From DATARH01 sp963705325 (GTDB lineage: Bacteria; Pseudomonadota; Alphaproteobacteria; ATCC43930; CGMCC-115725), in the NCBI GenBank assembly GCA_963705325.1, contig OY970069.1, positions 1,054,001 to 1,118,000 on the forward strand: a stretch of 64,000 bases of DNA, in the 5' to 3' direction. This document shows, piece by piece, positions 36,651 to 45,012 of the stretch. The stretch's first letter is position 1; each line of letters starts with the position of its first letter. Both the position numbers and the translations under genes were made by a program. The notes under the pieces were generated by a model that was not told where the DNA came from, ran no database searches, and saw nothing but the letters and a program-made list of their open reading frames with translations.

Positions 36651-37604
36651 TTAAATGGCACCAGAGAGGATGTTCCGCTGCTCGGCGAAGAGCGCCTTCA
36701 TCCAATCGATCACGGCGCGCACGCAGGCGGAGCGTCGCAGATCGCGGTGGACGATGACCCAGTATTCGGCCGCGATCTCGGAGATCGGCGGGGTCACCCG
36801 TTCGAGCAGGGGATGGCCGTCGCCGACATAACAGGGCAGCACGCCGCGGCCGCTGCCGGCGCGGATTGCTTCCAGATGCATCAGCATCGACGAGGCGCGC
36901 AACACCACCGGCTGCCCGGTCTGTTCCACTTGCCGCTGAACCCAACGCGCCGGCGCATAATGTGCCTGCTCGTCGATATAGGTGACCCATCCGCTGGCCT
37001 CGGCGCCGCGGCGGCGGTAGACGGCGCAGGCGAAAATGCCCGCCTTGGAAATGTAGAAATCGCCGCTTTCCGGCGGCTCGTGGCGCAACGCCATATCGGC
37101 CTCGCGCCGCGCGAGGTTGGGCGTCTCCCGCGACTCGACCAGTTCCAGGGTGATGCCGGGCGGCAGCGGAGCGGCTGTCGAGGCCGAAAGGCAGCGCGCA
37201 AGAAACCCGGCGGCGCATTCGCCGGTCGATACCCGCACGGTGCCGCTCAACACCGGTGAAACCGCAGCTCGTTGCCGCTCCAGCGCCAGCGCCGATTCCT
37301 CGATACCCTCGGCGGCGGGCACCAGCTGCTCGCCGGCGGCGTTGAGACGCAGCCCTTCGGGCAGGCGATCAAACAGGGTCGGCCCACCAAAGGCCGCCTC
37401 GAACGCGGCCAAACGGCGCGCGATCGTCGGCTGGCTCAGCTCGAGCGCTCGCCCGGCGGCGCGCATCGAGCCGTGCCGGGCTACCGCAAGGAACACCCTG
37501 ACATCGTCCCAGTCCATCGCGCCGCGCCGCGATTCGGGCGCACGAGGCACCGGCTCTTTTCGGGTCTCGCCCGCTGCGACCGGAAATCCATCGGGAGCCG
37601 CCAT
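36651..37604 (-). CDS. LysR-family transcriptional regulator
   Basis: About 317 residues. The winged-helix domain begins at MDWDDVRVFLAVARHGSMRA and includes ALELSQPTIARRLAAFEAAF as recognition helix region; the C-terminal periplasmic-binding-like domain follows (GTVRVSTGECAAG, LELVESRETPNLARREADMA). The ATG at 37604 has GGAGGGCGGC just upstream; a later ATG at 37517 would remove a 29-residue leader. It is divergent from the double-cupin gene across a 162-base gap, the usual arrangement for a LysR regulator and its target. Confidence 0.9.
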   Translation of the reverse strand: MAAPDGFPVAAGETRKEPVPRAPESRRGAMDWDDVRVFLAVARHGSMRAAGRALELSQPTIARRLAAFEAAFGGPTLFDRLPEGLRLNAAGEQLVPAAEGIEESALALERQRAAVSPVLSGTVRVSTGECAAGFLARCLSASTAAPLPPGITLELVESRETPNLARREADMALRHEPPESGDFYISKAGIFACAVYRRRGAEASGWVTYIDEQAHYAPARWVQRQVEQTGQPVVLRASSMLMHLEAIRAGSGRGVLPCYVGDGHPLLERVTPPISEIAAEYWVIVHRDLRRSACVRAVIDWMKALFAEQRNILSGAI

Positions 37605-37731
37605 GCCGCCCTCCGTTGTCACTCACCATCGCTTGTACCATTAATCTGGCGCCACGAAAACGTTGCACCTAACTTCAAAAATGGAGATCACCGCCATCAA
37701 AATGTAGCACTATGATTTCTTCGCTCAACTG

Positions 37732-37751
37732 GCTCGACGCGCGCGTCGAGC
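37732..37751. promoter_or_regulatory. Perfect 20-bp palindrome in the double-cupin leader
   Basis: GCTCGACGCGCGCGTCGAGC equals its own reverse complement. It lies 15 bases before the cupin start codon and ends just before the AAGGAG ribosome site, within the divergent LysR/cupin gap. It could be an operator or, as RNA, a hairpin next to the ribosome site. Confidence 0.6.
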
Positions 37752-37766
37752 GCTAAGGAGTGAGAC

Positions 37767-38606
37767 ATGACCAGCCGCATCCCCAACATCATCGATCTCG
37801 ATGCCGAGCTCGCCAAGCTGACGATGGTCCGGCGGACCCCGCATTCGACCCGGGAGGACACCAAAGGCAGCGTCACGACCCTGGCGCCTTACCGCGATGG
37901 CCTCCTTTTGGCGCTCAAATCCGCGGGGACCGACCATTGGGAGCGCCACCTCCCCGGCGACGAGATGGTTCATGTCCTCGACGGCACGACGACCCTGGAA
38001 ATCGTCTGCGACGACGGGCCGCCCCAATCCTTCACACTCGGCGCCGGAATGATTGCCGTCATTCCGCAGGGCGCCTGGCACCGCAGTCATTCCGAGGGCA
38101 ACACCCATCTCGGCCTGACGCCGTTTCCCGGTGAGCATGTCGAGCGCGATGTCGACGACCCCCGGGAGGCCGGGCGCAAGCCCGAGCAACGCAGAACGCC
38201 TAGCATCATCAATCTCAACGCGGAACTCGCGAAGCTGACGATGTTTCGCGGGCGGACCCCGCGATCGACGATGGCCGATCGGCAAGGGAGCGCCGCGCGA
38301 GTGGCGACCTACCGTGATGGCGCGCTCACCGCCACCAAGTTCGCGGGGAAAGGTCACTGGGAGTCGCATTTCGCCGACGAGCTGATTCACGTGCTCGACG
38401 GCGCCGCAACCCTGGATGTCGCCGGTGAGGGCGAGCCGCAATCGCTCGCGCTTCGAGCGGGAACGATGACGGTCATTCCGCAGGGGATTTGGCACCGTTT
38501 TCGCTCTGCGGAGGGCGTGACCTTGATGACCGCGACGCCGTTTCCGAGCAAGACGATCGCGGACGATGTCGACGACCCGCGAACGGTCGAACGCGTGCCG
38601 GCGTGA
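37767..38606 (+). CDS. Double-cupin protein made of two tandem repeats
   Basis: A 279-residue protein built from two copies of one ~135-residue cupin unit. Each unit opens (I)I(D/N)L(D/N)AELAKLTM, continues with YRDG...GHW/DHWE, H(V)LDG, and GT/GM(MT/IA)VIPQG(I/A)WHR, and ends with a D-D-V-D-D-P-R segment. Histidines at the second cupin motif (WHR) are kept in both; the first motif is HWE-type rather than HxH, so metal binding may differ from classical cupins. AAGGAGTGAGAC precedes the ATG. It is probably controlled by the divergent LysR protein. The function is unknown. Confidence 0.82.
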   Translation: MTSRIPNIIDLDAELAKLTMVRRTPHSTREDTKGSVTTLAPYRDGLLLALKSAGTDHWERHLPGDEMVHVLDGTTTLEIVCDDGPPQSFTLGAGMIAVIPQGAWHRSHSEGNTHLGLTPFPGEHVERDVDDPREAGRKPEQRRTPSIINLNAELAKLTMFRGRTPRSTMADRQGSAARVATYRDGALTATKFAGKGHWESHFADELIHVLDGAATLDVAGEGEPQSLALRAGTMTVIPQGIWHRFRSAEGVTLMTATPFPSKTIADDVDDPRTVERVPA

Positions 38607-38619
38607 CCGCGCCCCGGCT

Positions 38620-39636
38620 CTAGGCGGCGATCCGGTACGCGCGGGCCGCGGTGTCGTGGAGCATCGCGGCGCGTTCGGCGGCCGAGTAGGTCTTCGAGTA
38701 GCGCTTGAAGGCGTTCCACAGCACCGGGTACGAAAACGACACCTTATCGACCGGGAAGTTGCTTTCGAACATGCAACGGCTGGGGCCGAACTGCTCGATG
38801 CAGTAATCCATCAGCGGCGCAATGTCGGCGGCGAGTTCCTCGGAGCCGACCGGAATGTCACGCAAATGCCAGTCGAAGCCGAAGCGCGGCATGCCGTGGC
38901 CGCCGAGCTTCAAGAGGACATTGGGGCACTTGGCCAGTTCCGCCATGCCACCCTTCCAGGCCGCCATGACCTCCGCGTCCTTGCCGGCGAACGGGCCGGT
39001 GCGGTTGAGCCCGCCGAGATGGTTCATGACAATCGGCAGGTCGGGCACGGCGCGGGCGAAGGCGACCATCTCGGGCAGCTGCGGAAAGCAGCAGATCGTG
39101 TCGAGCGACAGGCCCATCCGCGTCACGATTTTGGCGCCGGCGCGGAACTCCGGGGTGGCGAGCACACCCTCGGTCTCGCGGCTCTCGACGCGCGGGTCGG
39201 CATCCCAGGTGACGATGTGACGGATGCCGCGAAAGCGGTTGGGGCTCGCCGCCTTGAGCGCCTCCAGCACCGGCTCGACGCGGTCGCCGAGCTTGAGATC
39301 GACGTGACCGACAATCGCCGCGGCCGCGCGACACGGGCCATAAAGCCCGCTGGCACTGGCGGCGGCGAGACCCTGGACGAACTCGACCTCGCCGACCGGC
39401 TTCATCTCGGCCGGCCCATCGGCGCGGTACATCGCCCGCGCCTCGATAAACACGGTCGAGCGGATGTTGTGGCCGCTGCCGGTATCCGCGATGAGTTCGT
39501 GCAGCAGATAACGCTGATACGGGAGGCGGCCGAGCCGGAAATCCCAGAAATGATGGTGCGGATCGCAGATCGGAAGTTCCGGCTCGAGGATCGGCTCCTG
39601 GGTCAGCGCCAGCCAGTCGTTTCCGCCGTAAGGCAT
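38620..39636 (-). CDS. Amidohydrolase 2-family TIM-barrel hydrolase
   Basis: A 338-residue protein of the amidohydrolase_2 group. The N-terminal metal motif is CDPHHHFWDF; the barrel continues through VFIEARAMYR, GIRHIVTWD, PIVMNHLGG and SRCMFESNFPVDK, where the histidine and acidic residues expected for L-fuconolactone-type or 2-pyrone-type hydrolases appear. No signal peptide. It ends 13 bases from the convergent double-cupin gene. The substrate is probably a lactone or carboxylic acid derivative, inferred from family only. Confidence 0.87.
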   Translation of the reverse strand: MPYGGNDWLALTQEPILEPELPICDPHHHFWDFRLGRLPYQRYLLHELIADTGSGHNIRSTVFIEARAMYRADGPAEMKPVGEVEFVQGLAAASASGLYGPCRAAAAIVGHVDLKLGDRVEPVLEALKAASPNRFRGIRHIVTWDADPRVESRETEGVLATPEFRAGAKIVTRMGLSLDTICCFPQLPEMVAFARAVPDLPIVMNHLGGLNRTGPFAGKDAEVMAAWKGGMAELAKCPNVLLKLGGHGMPRFGFDWHLRDIPVGSEELAADIAPLMDYCIEQFGPSRCMFESNFPVDKVSFSYPVLWNAFKRYSKTYSAAERAAMLHDTAARAYRIAA

Positions 39637-39664
39637 GTCTCCCTCCCCCTCAAATTGCCCGGCG

Positions 39665-40117
39665 TTAACTGCGCAGCCGCTCTCTCACCCGCCGCTTGGC
39701 TTCGCCGCGATCGCGGTCGGAGACGTAGATGAGCCCCGCGACCCGGCGGATCAGGCTGTCCTCGCCGCCGGTCAGCTCACCGTCGGCATAGGCAACTTCC
39801 CATAACATTTCAACGACGCCGACGCGCTCCGCCTCGCTGAAATTCTCCACCACCGCCTGGGTGAAGTGAAACAAATCGGTCGCCTGCAGCGCGCGTTCCT
39901 CCGCCGCCTCGACGAGCCGGAGAACCTCTTCGCGGTTCAGGCCGAAGCGGCGGGACAGCGTCCGCTCGATGACGCTCTCCTCGATATTCGCGAGGCGGTC
40001 GTCGCTGCGCGCGACCTCGATCAGCAGCACGGCGAGGGCGAACGCCGTGTCGTTTTGGCGGGCGGCCTCGGGTGCGCCGTCCTGCCCGGTCAAAAGGCGG
40101 TAAAGTCCCTCGAACAT
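39665..40117 (-). CDS. TerB-family protein
   Basis: A 150-residue all-helical protein. FALAVLLIEVARSDDRLANIEE and MLWEVAYADGELTGGEDSLI are the two acidic helical-repeat segments of the TerB/DjlA-N family, which bind metal in TerB proteins of tellurite-resistance clusters. No other ter gene is nearby, so it is a stand-alone member of unknown role. It lies 28 bases upstream of the amidohydrolase gene and may be transcribed with it. Confidence 0.82.
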   Translation of the reverse strand: MFEGLYRLLTGQDGAPEAARQNDTAFALAVLLIEVARSDDRLANIEESVIERTLSRRFGLNREEVLRLVEAAEERALQATDLFHFTQAVVENFSEAERVGVVEMLWEVAYADGELTGGEDSLIRRVAGLIYVSDRDRGEAKRRVRERLRS

Positions 40118-40197
40118 CTCGCTCCGGCCGAGTCGGGCTGTCTTCTATCAACTGGTCCCGATCGGCCGGCGCGCAAGACCGTGACGGCCGGCTGCGG

Positions 40198-40224
40198 CGA
40201 GACGACCGCTGCAGGGCCGTCTCG
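40198..40224. terminator. Hairpin after the luciferase-like gene
   Basis: CGAGACG (40198-40204) and CGTCTCG (40218-40224) form a 7-bp stem around a 13-base loop, just after the stop of the luciferase-like gene and before the TerB start. No U run follows, so this is a weak terminator call. Confidence 0.35.
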
Positions 40225-40241
40225 GCCGAGGCCGGTTTGCG

Positions 40242-41429
40242 CTACTGCGCCGCGGCGGCCATCCTCTTGCCGGCGCCAAAGGCCGGCATGACCTCCTTGG
40301 CGAAACGGTCGAGGTCTTCAAGCTGGACATCGAGCGGGGTGCCGAGCGGCGTCGCGCAAATGACCCGATCGACACCGGGGTAACGCTTCTCGACCGCCTT
40401 GAGCTGCTCGACGATGTCCTCCGGCCGGCCGGCGAGGAAGCCGCCCGCCTTCACCGCGTCCTCGATCGTCGGCAGCTTGACCGTGCCGGCGAGAGCGGGA
40501 TCGCGCATCGCCGCGATCTGCTCGTCGGTCAGCGCGCGAACCAGGCGCAACTCGCCGAACATCTTCATGTTTTCCTCGTAATGCGGGGCGGCCTCGCGGA
40601 TCGCCTGTTCGCGGCTTGCCGCGATGTGGAACTGGTAGCCGAACGCCAGCCGCTCGCCCATTTCGAGCTGGATCCCGCGGCGCGCGTAGGCGGCCTGGAA
40701 CCCGATCATGTGGCGGTCGACCGCGCCGCCCTCCGCCGAGCCGCCGCCGATGACGCCGCAGATGCCGTGCTTGGCCATGAAGTCGAAGGCACGCTCCGAC
40801 CCGCTCTGGATCGGCTGCCAGCATTCGACCGGATACCGGTCCGGCGCCGGCACCAAGGTGATCTCCTTCAGCGTGTAGCCGCGATACGGCACTTCCGGCG
40901 GGATCGTGTAGTACTTGCCCTTGTGCGAGAACGGCTTACCTTCAAACGCCTTGAAGATGATTTCAACGCCCTCCTCGAACTTCTCACGGTTGGCGTCCTG
41001 GTCCATCAAGGGCGAGCCGAAGGTCTCGACCTCGCGGGTGTGATACCCGCGTGCGACGCCGAAGATGACCCGCCCGCCGGTGAGGATGTCGGCCATCGCG
41101 TAGTCCTCGGCAAGGCGCAGCGGGTGCCACATCGGCACCACGTTGAAGCCGCAGCCGATGTTGAGGTGCTTGGTCACCCCGCAGAGGTGCATCGCCATCA
41201 TCAACAGGTTCGGGATCAGCTCCGTGCCCTCGGGCTGGAAATGATGCTCGGCCATCCAGAACGTGTTGTAGCCGCGCTCGTCCATGCACTTGGCGTACTG
41301 CACGACCTTGTGCATCGCCTTGGCCAACTGCTCGCGAGAGTAGTTGCGGTCGTTGATCGGCGTGCCCTTGTAGCCGAGGTTCTCCATATCGGCGGTGCCG
41401 TAATAGGAGCTGTCGAACTTGGTGATCAT
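40242..41429 (-). CDS. Luciferase-like flavin-dependent oxidoreductase (LLM class)
   Basis: A 395-residue bacterial-luciferase-fold protein: MITKFDSSYYGTADMENLGY at the start, NTFWMAEHHF in the position of the conserved EHH, LNIGCGFNVVPMWHPLRLAE, and GGRVIFGVARGYHTREVETF, which binds the flavin phosphate. The C-terminal LAGRPEDIVEQLKAVEKRYPGVDRVI is the family's typical end. Such enzymes use FMNH2 or F420 and oxygen to oxidise organic compounds. It is probably its own transcriptional unit, downstream of the MNT/HEPN genes on the same strand. Confidence 0.88.
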   Translation of the reverse strand: MITKFDSSYYGTADMENLGYKGTPINDRNYSREQLAKAMHKVVQYAKCMDERGYNTFWMAEHHFQPEGTELIPNLLMMAMHLCGVTKHLNIGCGFNVVPMWHPLRLAEDYAMADILTGGRVIFGVARGYHTREVETFGSPLMDQDANREKFEEGVEIIFKAFEGKPFSHKGKYYTIPPEVPYRGYTLKEITLVPAPDRYPVECWQPIQSGSERAFDFMAKHGICGVIGGGSAEGGAVDRHMIGFQAAYARRGIQLEMGERLAFGYQFHIAASREQAIREAAPHYEENMKMFGELRLVRALTDEQIAAMRDPALAGTVKLPTIEDAVKAGGFLAGRPEDIVEQLKAVEKRYPGVDRVICATPLGTPLDVQLEDLDRFAKEVMPAFGAGKRMAAAAQ

Positions 41430-41517
41430 CGGGGTTTCCTCACGGTCGTTGCGGCGACTATGGCGGCCGGTTCAGATTCTGTCTCGCCGAAATATTGCCG
41501 GGCGGCGATGCGCGGCC

Positions 41518-41673
41518 CTAGTCCGGAGCAGCCAGCGCCTGTTCAACCGCGGCCCGCAGCTTCGGGAAAATCTTGCGAAACGAGGCCACATTGTGCCCGG
41601 CGGCGAAGCTCTCGATACGACTTATGTTGTCCAGAATGTCTTGAAAGCGCAGCTGCAAGCGCTCAGAAGGCAC
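41518..41673 (-). pseudogene. HEPN (DUF86) partner gene with internal deletion
   Basis: From GTG 41673, overlapping the MNT stop, 51 codons read VPSERLQLRFQDILDNISRI and then ESFAAGHNVASFRKIFPKLR with a short tail EQALAAPD. The first ~27 residues match the N-terminal helix of HepT-like HEPN proteins and the last ~23 their C-terminus, while the middle, about 60 residues that include the Rx4-6H/Y RNase motif, is absent. The reading frame is preserved, so the deletion was in frame. The truncated product is unlikely to be an active RNase. Confidence 0.68.
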
Positions 41674-41971
41674 GCGCCGCCTCACGCTCGATCTGTTGTC
41701 GCAACCGCGGCTTGCGCACAGGCTCGGCGATGAGATCGACATGGCAGCCGAGCACGGTGCTGAGGTAGTTGGCAAGTTCGTCAAGACGGCCGAAATAAGC
41801 GAAACCACCCTCATGCATGCCGCGGCGCAACTTCACCACAAGATCGACATCGGACGCATCGGTCGCCTCACCTCGTGCGACGGAACCAAAAACCCGCACA
41901 CTCTCGATCCCCGCGGATTTGAGTTCAGGCTCGTGCGCCCGCAACACCGCAATGACTTCGTCGCGCTTCAT
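41663..41971 (-). CDS. MNT-type nucleotidyltransferase (MntA-like antitoxin)
   Basis: A 102-residue minimal nucleotidyltransferase. The motif GSVARGE (residues 29-35) followed by DVDL (41-44) gives the first two catalytic aspartates, and a third acidic position occurs in VDLIAE. It normally pairs with a HEPN RNase: MntA transfers AMP groups to HepT and blocks its toxicity. Here the partner overlaps its stop codon but has lost its core. The gene is 89 bases downstream of the ThDP enzyme on the same strand. Confidence 0.85.
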   Translation of the reverse strand: MKRDEVIAVLRAHEPELKSAGIESVRVFGSVARGEATDASDVDLVVKLRRGMHEGGFAYFGRLDELANYLSTVLGCHVDLIAEPVRKPRLRQQIEREAARAF

Positions 41972-42021
41972 GAGTCAAAAATAAGCTGCCGGACAAATGG
42001 ATACTAGTATCGCGGTTAGCG

Positions 42022-42058
42022 CTCATATGAATTTCCGCTTTTGCGGGAATGAGCGTGA
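42022..42058. repeat. Fragment of the GCGGGAATGA-type dispersed repeat
   Basis: TTCCGCTTTTGCGGGAATGA is the characteristic right arm of a dispersed palindrome widespread in alphaproteobacteria; no left arm is present. It lies just downstream of the ThDP gene's stop. Confidence 0.5.
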
Positions 42059-42060
42059 AA

Positions 42061-43710
42061 TCAGCTCCGCCGGCACCAAGCGCTGATCTGTTCCAATGAT
42101 GAGTGAACATGGACGACCACGGGCTTGTCCTTGGTCGAGAGCGCCTCGGCGATCTTGTCCTCGACCTCGCTCTCGGCGTCGATGGTCAGCCCCTTGGCGC
42201 CAAACGCGGTCGCCCACAGCGCGAAATCGGGGTTGGTGAGCTGGGTCGCCGCCTGATAGGGGCGGCCGGGGTAGCGGATGTCGTGGTGCTGGGTGATGGT
42301 GGCGTAGCAGCCGTTATCGGAGACGATGAACACCGGGTTGACCCCGTATTGCCGCGCGGTCGCCAGCTCGTTGCCGGTCATCAGCGCGCCGCCGTCGCCG
42401 GCGAAGCCGACCACCTGGGTGCCGGGCCGGCGCAAGGCGGCGGCGACCGCCATCGGCATGCCGGCCCCCATCGCGCCGACCACCGAGTTCAAATACATCT
42501 GGCCCGGCTTGATCTGCAGGTAGCGCTGGACGAAGGTCGAGAAATTGCCGGCGTCGGTGGTGACGGTCGCGTCCGGCGCGAGGTGGCGGCCGACCGCGGC
42601 GACGACGGCGGAGAAATTGACGCCGTCCGCGGCCGACTGCCACTCGGGCTTGGCGATCTTGTGGTGCATCGCGTGCAGCCGGTCGATCCAGGCGCTGCGC
42701 TTATCGGCGCCGGCGGGCGCGCCTTTCGCTAGCAGAGCGCGCACCACCGCGGCCGGCTCGCAGGCCATGCCGAGTTCGGGGCGGAAGGTCCTGCCGACCT
42801 CCTCCGGCCCTGGCCAGACATGCACCAGCGGCATTTGCGGGTCGGGCGCCTGCGGGAAGGTAAAGCCCTGGGTGGTCGACACCGCCAGCCGCTCGCCGAG
42901 CGCGACCAAGAGATCGGTCTGCTTCAGCAAATCCATCTGCTCGCGCGGCGGCCGACTCATATAGCCGCCGTAATTGGGATGCGCCGGGTCGAAAAGATGC
43001 GGGCGGCGATGGGTCGGCATCACCGGCAGCACCCAGCTTTCGGCGAGCCGCGCGACATCGCCGACATCGGCGGGATGCACCGCGCCGCCGATCCAGACCA
43101 GCGGCCGCTCGGCCTTGGCCAGCATGTCGGCGAGGCGGTCGAGGTCTTGCGGGCGCGGGCCGGCGAGCGCCGCCGGGCGCGGCAATGCCGCCGGTGCGTC
43201 GGTCTCGGCGTCGAACACATCCTCGGGGATCACCACCGCGACCGGGCCGGGGGTACCGCTCTCGGCGACATGGAAGGCGCGGGCCATCGCCTCCGAGGCC
43301 TGGTTCGGGTCGTTGACCTCGATGACGAGCTTGGTCACGTCGCTGAGCAACCGGCTGTAGTTCTGCTCCTGCAGCGCGTTGCGCCCGGCCTCCCAGCGCT
43401 CGACCTGGCCGATTAGCACCACCATCGGGGTCGCGTCGTGCCAGGCGGTGTGGAGACCGATCATCGCGTTCGACAGGCCCGGCCCGCGCGACACCACCAG
43501 CACCCCGGCCTTGCCGCCGCGCATCCGCCCGTCGGCGGCGGCCATGAACGCGGCGCCGCCCTCGTGGCGGCAGACGATCAGCCGCATCCGGTTGTTGTCG
43601 GCCATCGCGTTGGTAAAGCCGAGATAGCTCTCGCCCGGGACGCAATAGACGATGTCGATGTCGTGCGCTTCGAGGCTATCGACGATGGCGCGGCCGACGG
43701 TGTGGGACAT
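42061..43710 (-). CDS. Thiamine-diphosphate-dependent enzyme (acetolactate synthase large-subunit-like)
   Basis: A 549-residue intact ThDP enzyme. The Pyr domain has YCVPGESYLGF and the catalytic Glu50 in CRHEGGAA; the central domain follows; the PP domain has the GDGG...SDNG thiamine-diphosphate motif (GFAGDGGALMTGNELATARQ, then VSDNG). It belongs to the acetolactate synthase/ benzoylformate decarboxylase superfamily; the lack of an adjacent small subunit makes branched-chain biosynthesis unlikely. The start ATG 43710 is shared in homology with a truncated copy at 46341, which has GTG in its place. Confidence 0.9.
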   Translation of the reverse strand: MSHTVGRAIVDSLEAHDIDIVYCVPGESYLGFTNAMADNNRMRLIVCRHEGGAAFMAAADGRMRGGKAGVLVVSRGPGLSNAMIGLHTAWHDATPMVVLIGQVERWEAGRNALQEQNYSRLLSDVTKLVIEVNDPNQASEAMARAFHVAESGTPGPVAVVIPEDVFDAETDAPAALPRPAALAGPRPQDLDRLADMLAKAERPLVWIGGAVHPADVGDVARLAESWVLPVMPTHRRPHLFDPAHPNYGGYMSRPPREQMDLLKQTDLLVALGERLAVSTTQGFTFPQAPDPQMPLVHVWPGPEEVGRTFRPELGMACEPAAVVRALLAKGAPAGADKRSAWIDRLHAMHHKIAKPEWQSAADGVNFSAVVAAVGRHLAPDATVTTDAGNFSTFVQRYLQIKPGQMYLNSVVGAMGAGMPMAVAAALRRPGTQVVGFAGDGGALMTGNELATARQYGVNPVFIVSDNGCYATITQHHDIRYPGRPYQAATQLTNPDFALWATAFGAKGLTIDAESEVEDKIAEALSTKDKPVVVHVHSSLEQISAWCRRS

Positions 43711-43958
43711 GGCGTTCTCCGGGAGCTTTTATCGCAGCTTCTACAAACTAGTCGAACTGCGCGGACTGTCGTACGCCAGATTCTGCCTTCAGACACAAAC
43801 CCGCCGAAAGCGGCGTACGAATGATCGTCGCCGTTTGCTTTCGGATGAGGCGTTCACGTGGCGAAGATCAAACGACCGACTTAGGCGGTGAGCGATCCTT
43901 CGTGCGACCACCCTTCGAACGACACTGGAGCGCCGAAAGCACCGCGGCCCGGAAGCGA

Positions 43959-44684
43959 TTAAGCGAGCAGCAAGGCCAAGCCGGAAAGGGTTACAAGCGA
44001 CAGCACGGCGCGCGTGACGATTGTTGAAGAACAGAGATGAAAGCAGGCAATCCCGCCGCCGACGCCGATCAGCAACGGCAACACAATGATGACGTAGTCA
44101 TTCAGCAGCGAGCCGCCAAGCGAGCCTCGCGCTGTTAGTGACATGACCGAGGCCACCTGCATCACGAGAATAAACGGCTGCATAGTGGCGCGTTGCTGTT
44201 CTTTGCCTAAACCCCGCCACGCACACCATAGCGCTGGTATGACAGCGGACGCGCCAGCTAACCCCGCGGTCAGCCCCCCAGTGAGGCCGACAAGAAGCTC
44301 GTCGGCGCGTCCCGCCGGCCTCGGATCCCGAGCCGCCCGCTGAAATAGGCCCCAAACGCCACCAAGCACGATTAGCGCGCCAAGGCTGACATGGACCATC
44401 GAAAGGCTCAACCTGGTCAACAGAGCGCTGCCAAGTGGAACGCCGACCAGCCCAGCCAGCATCAGCCGCGGGCGCAACTCAAAGACAATCGCCCGACGCA
44501 ACAGCGCGATGCTGAAGAGTTGTCCGGTGATCGAACACAAGGCGGTCATCGCCACCGCCTCGGCGGGCGCATAGGCCATCAGAAAAACCGGGGCGGCGAT
44601 CAGCGGCAAGGCTACCCCAGTGGCGCCCGACACCGCGCCTGCGACGAGAATGCCGACGATACTCGTCAACATATGCGAGATCAT
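43959..44684 (-). CDS. TauE/SafE-family membrane permease
   Basis: A 241-residue protein with about seven hydrophobic helices and the repeated glycine-rich features of the TSUP family: IVGILVAGAVSGATGVALPL at the first helix and VGLTGGLTAGLAGASAVIPA in the second half. Members export or take up sulfite, sulfoacetate and other organosulfur anions. The ATG at 44684 is preferred over an in-frame upstream start because the leader has no homology; ATG 44672 is also possible. It is divergent from the GlxA-type regulator, which may control it. Confidence 0.82.
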   Translation of the reverse strand: MISHMLTSIVGILVAGAVSGATGVALPLIAAPVFLMAYAPAEAVAMTALCSITGQLFSIALLRRAIVFELRPRLMLAGLVGVPLGSALLTRLSLSMVHVSLGALIVLGGVWGLFQRAARDPRPAGRADELLVGLTGGLTAGLAGASAVIPALWCAWRGLGKEQQRATMQPFILVMQVASVMSLTARGSLGGSLLNDYVIIVLPLLIGVGGGIACFHLCSSTIVTRAVLSLVTLSGLALLLA

Positions 44685-44900
44685 TTTCGCAGTCCGGATT
44701 GGACTGCTGGCCGGCGCCGCTCGCCTGGCGACATTGTCACCGCAGCGGGCGATCCGGGTGCTCTGGAATCGCCTCGGGCTGCGGACAGCAATATCGCGCA
44801 CCTCCTGTTCTTCAAGGATTGACCTTGCCGTAGCCGCTAGCGCCGCATCGGCGGCAGGGACACGATCTGCGCGGATGAGGCTCCGGGTCGGCCTTTTACG

Positions 44901-44921
44901 CAATCAACCACTGATTGGTTG
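44901..44921. promoter_or_regulatory. Inverted repeat in tauE/glxA divergent gap
   Basis: CAATCA-ACCAC-TGATTG forms a dyad with a nested AACCA-CTGAT-TGGTT. It lies in the 328-base gap between the TauE and GlxA-type genes. A regulator site is plausible; the gap otherwise holds no coding sequence I can support. Confidence 0.4.
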
Positions 44922-44949
44922 GCAGAAAGAGCAATCGAATTGGCAGTAA

Positions 44950-44973
44950 ATAACACCAGTCCATTTGTGTTAT
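44950..44973. promoter_or_regulatory. ATAACAC-N10-GTGTTAT operator candidate
   Basis: A perfect 7-bp dyad with a 10-base spacer, 40 bases upstream of the GlxA-type regulator's start. The spacing fits a dimeric helix-turn-helix protein; self-regulation by the adjacent regulator is an inference. Confidence 0.5.
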
Positions 44974-45012
44974 ATCGAGGTCGCGACAGCAGGAACGGAC
45001 AACGCCTAAAGG

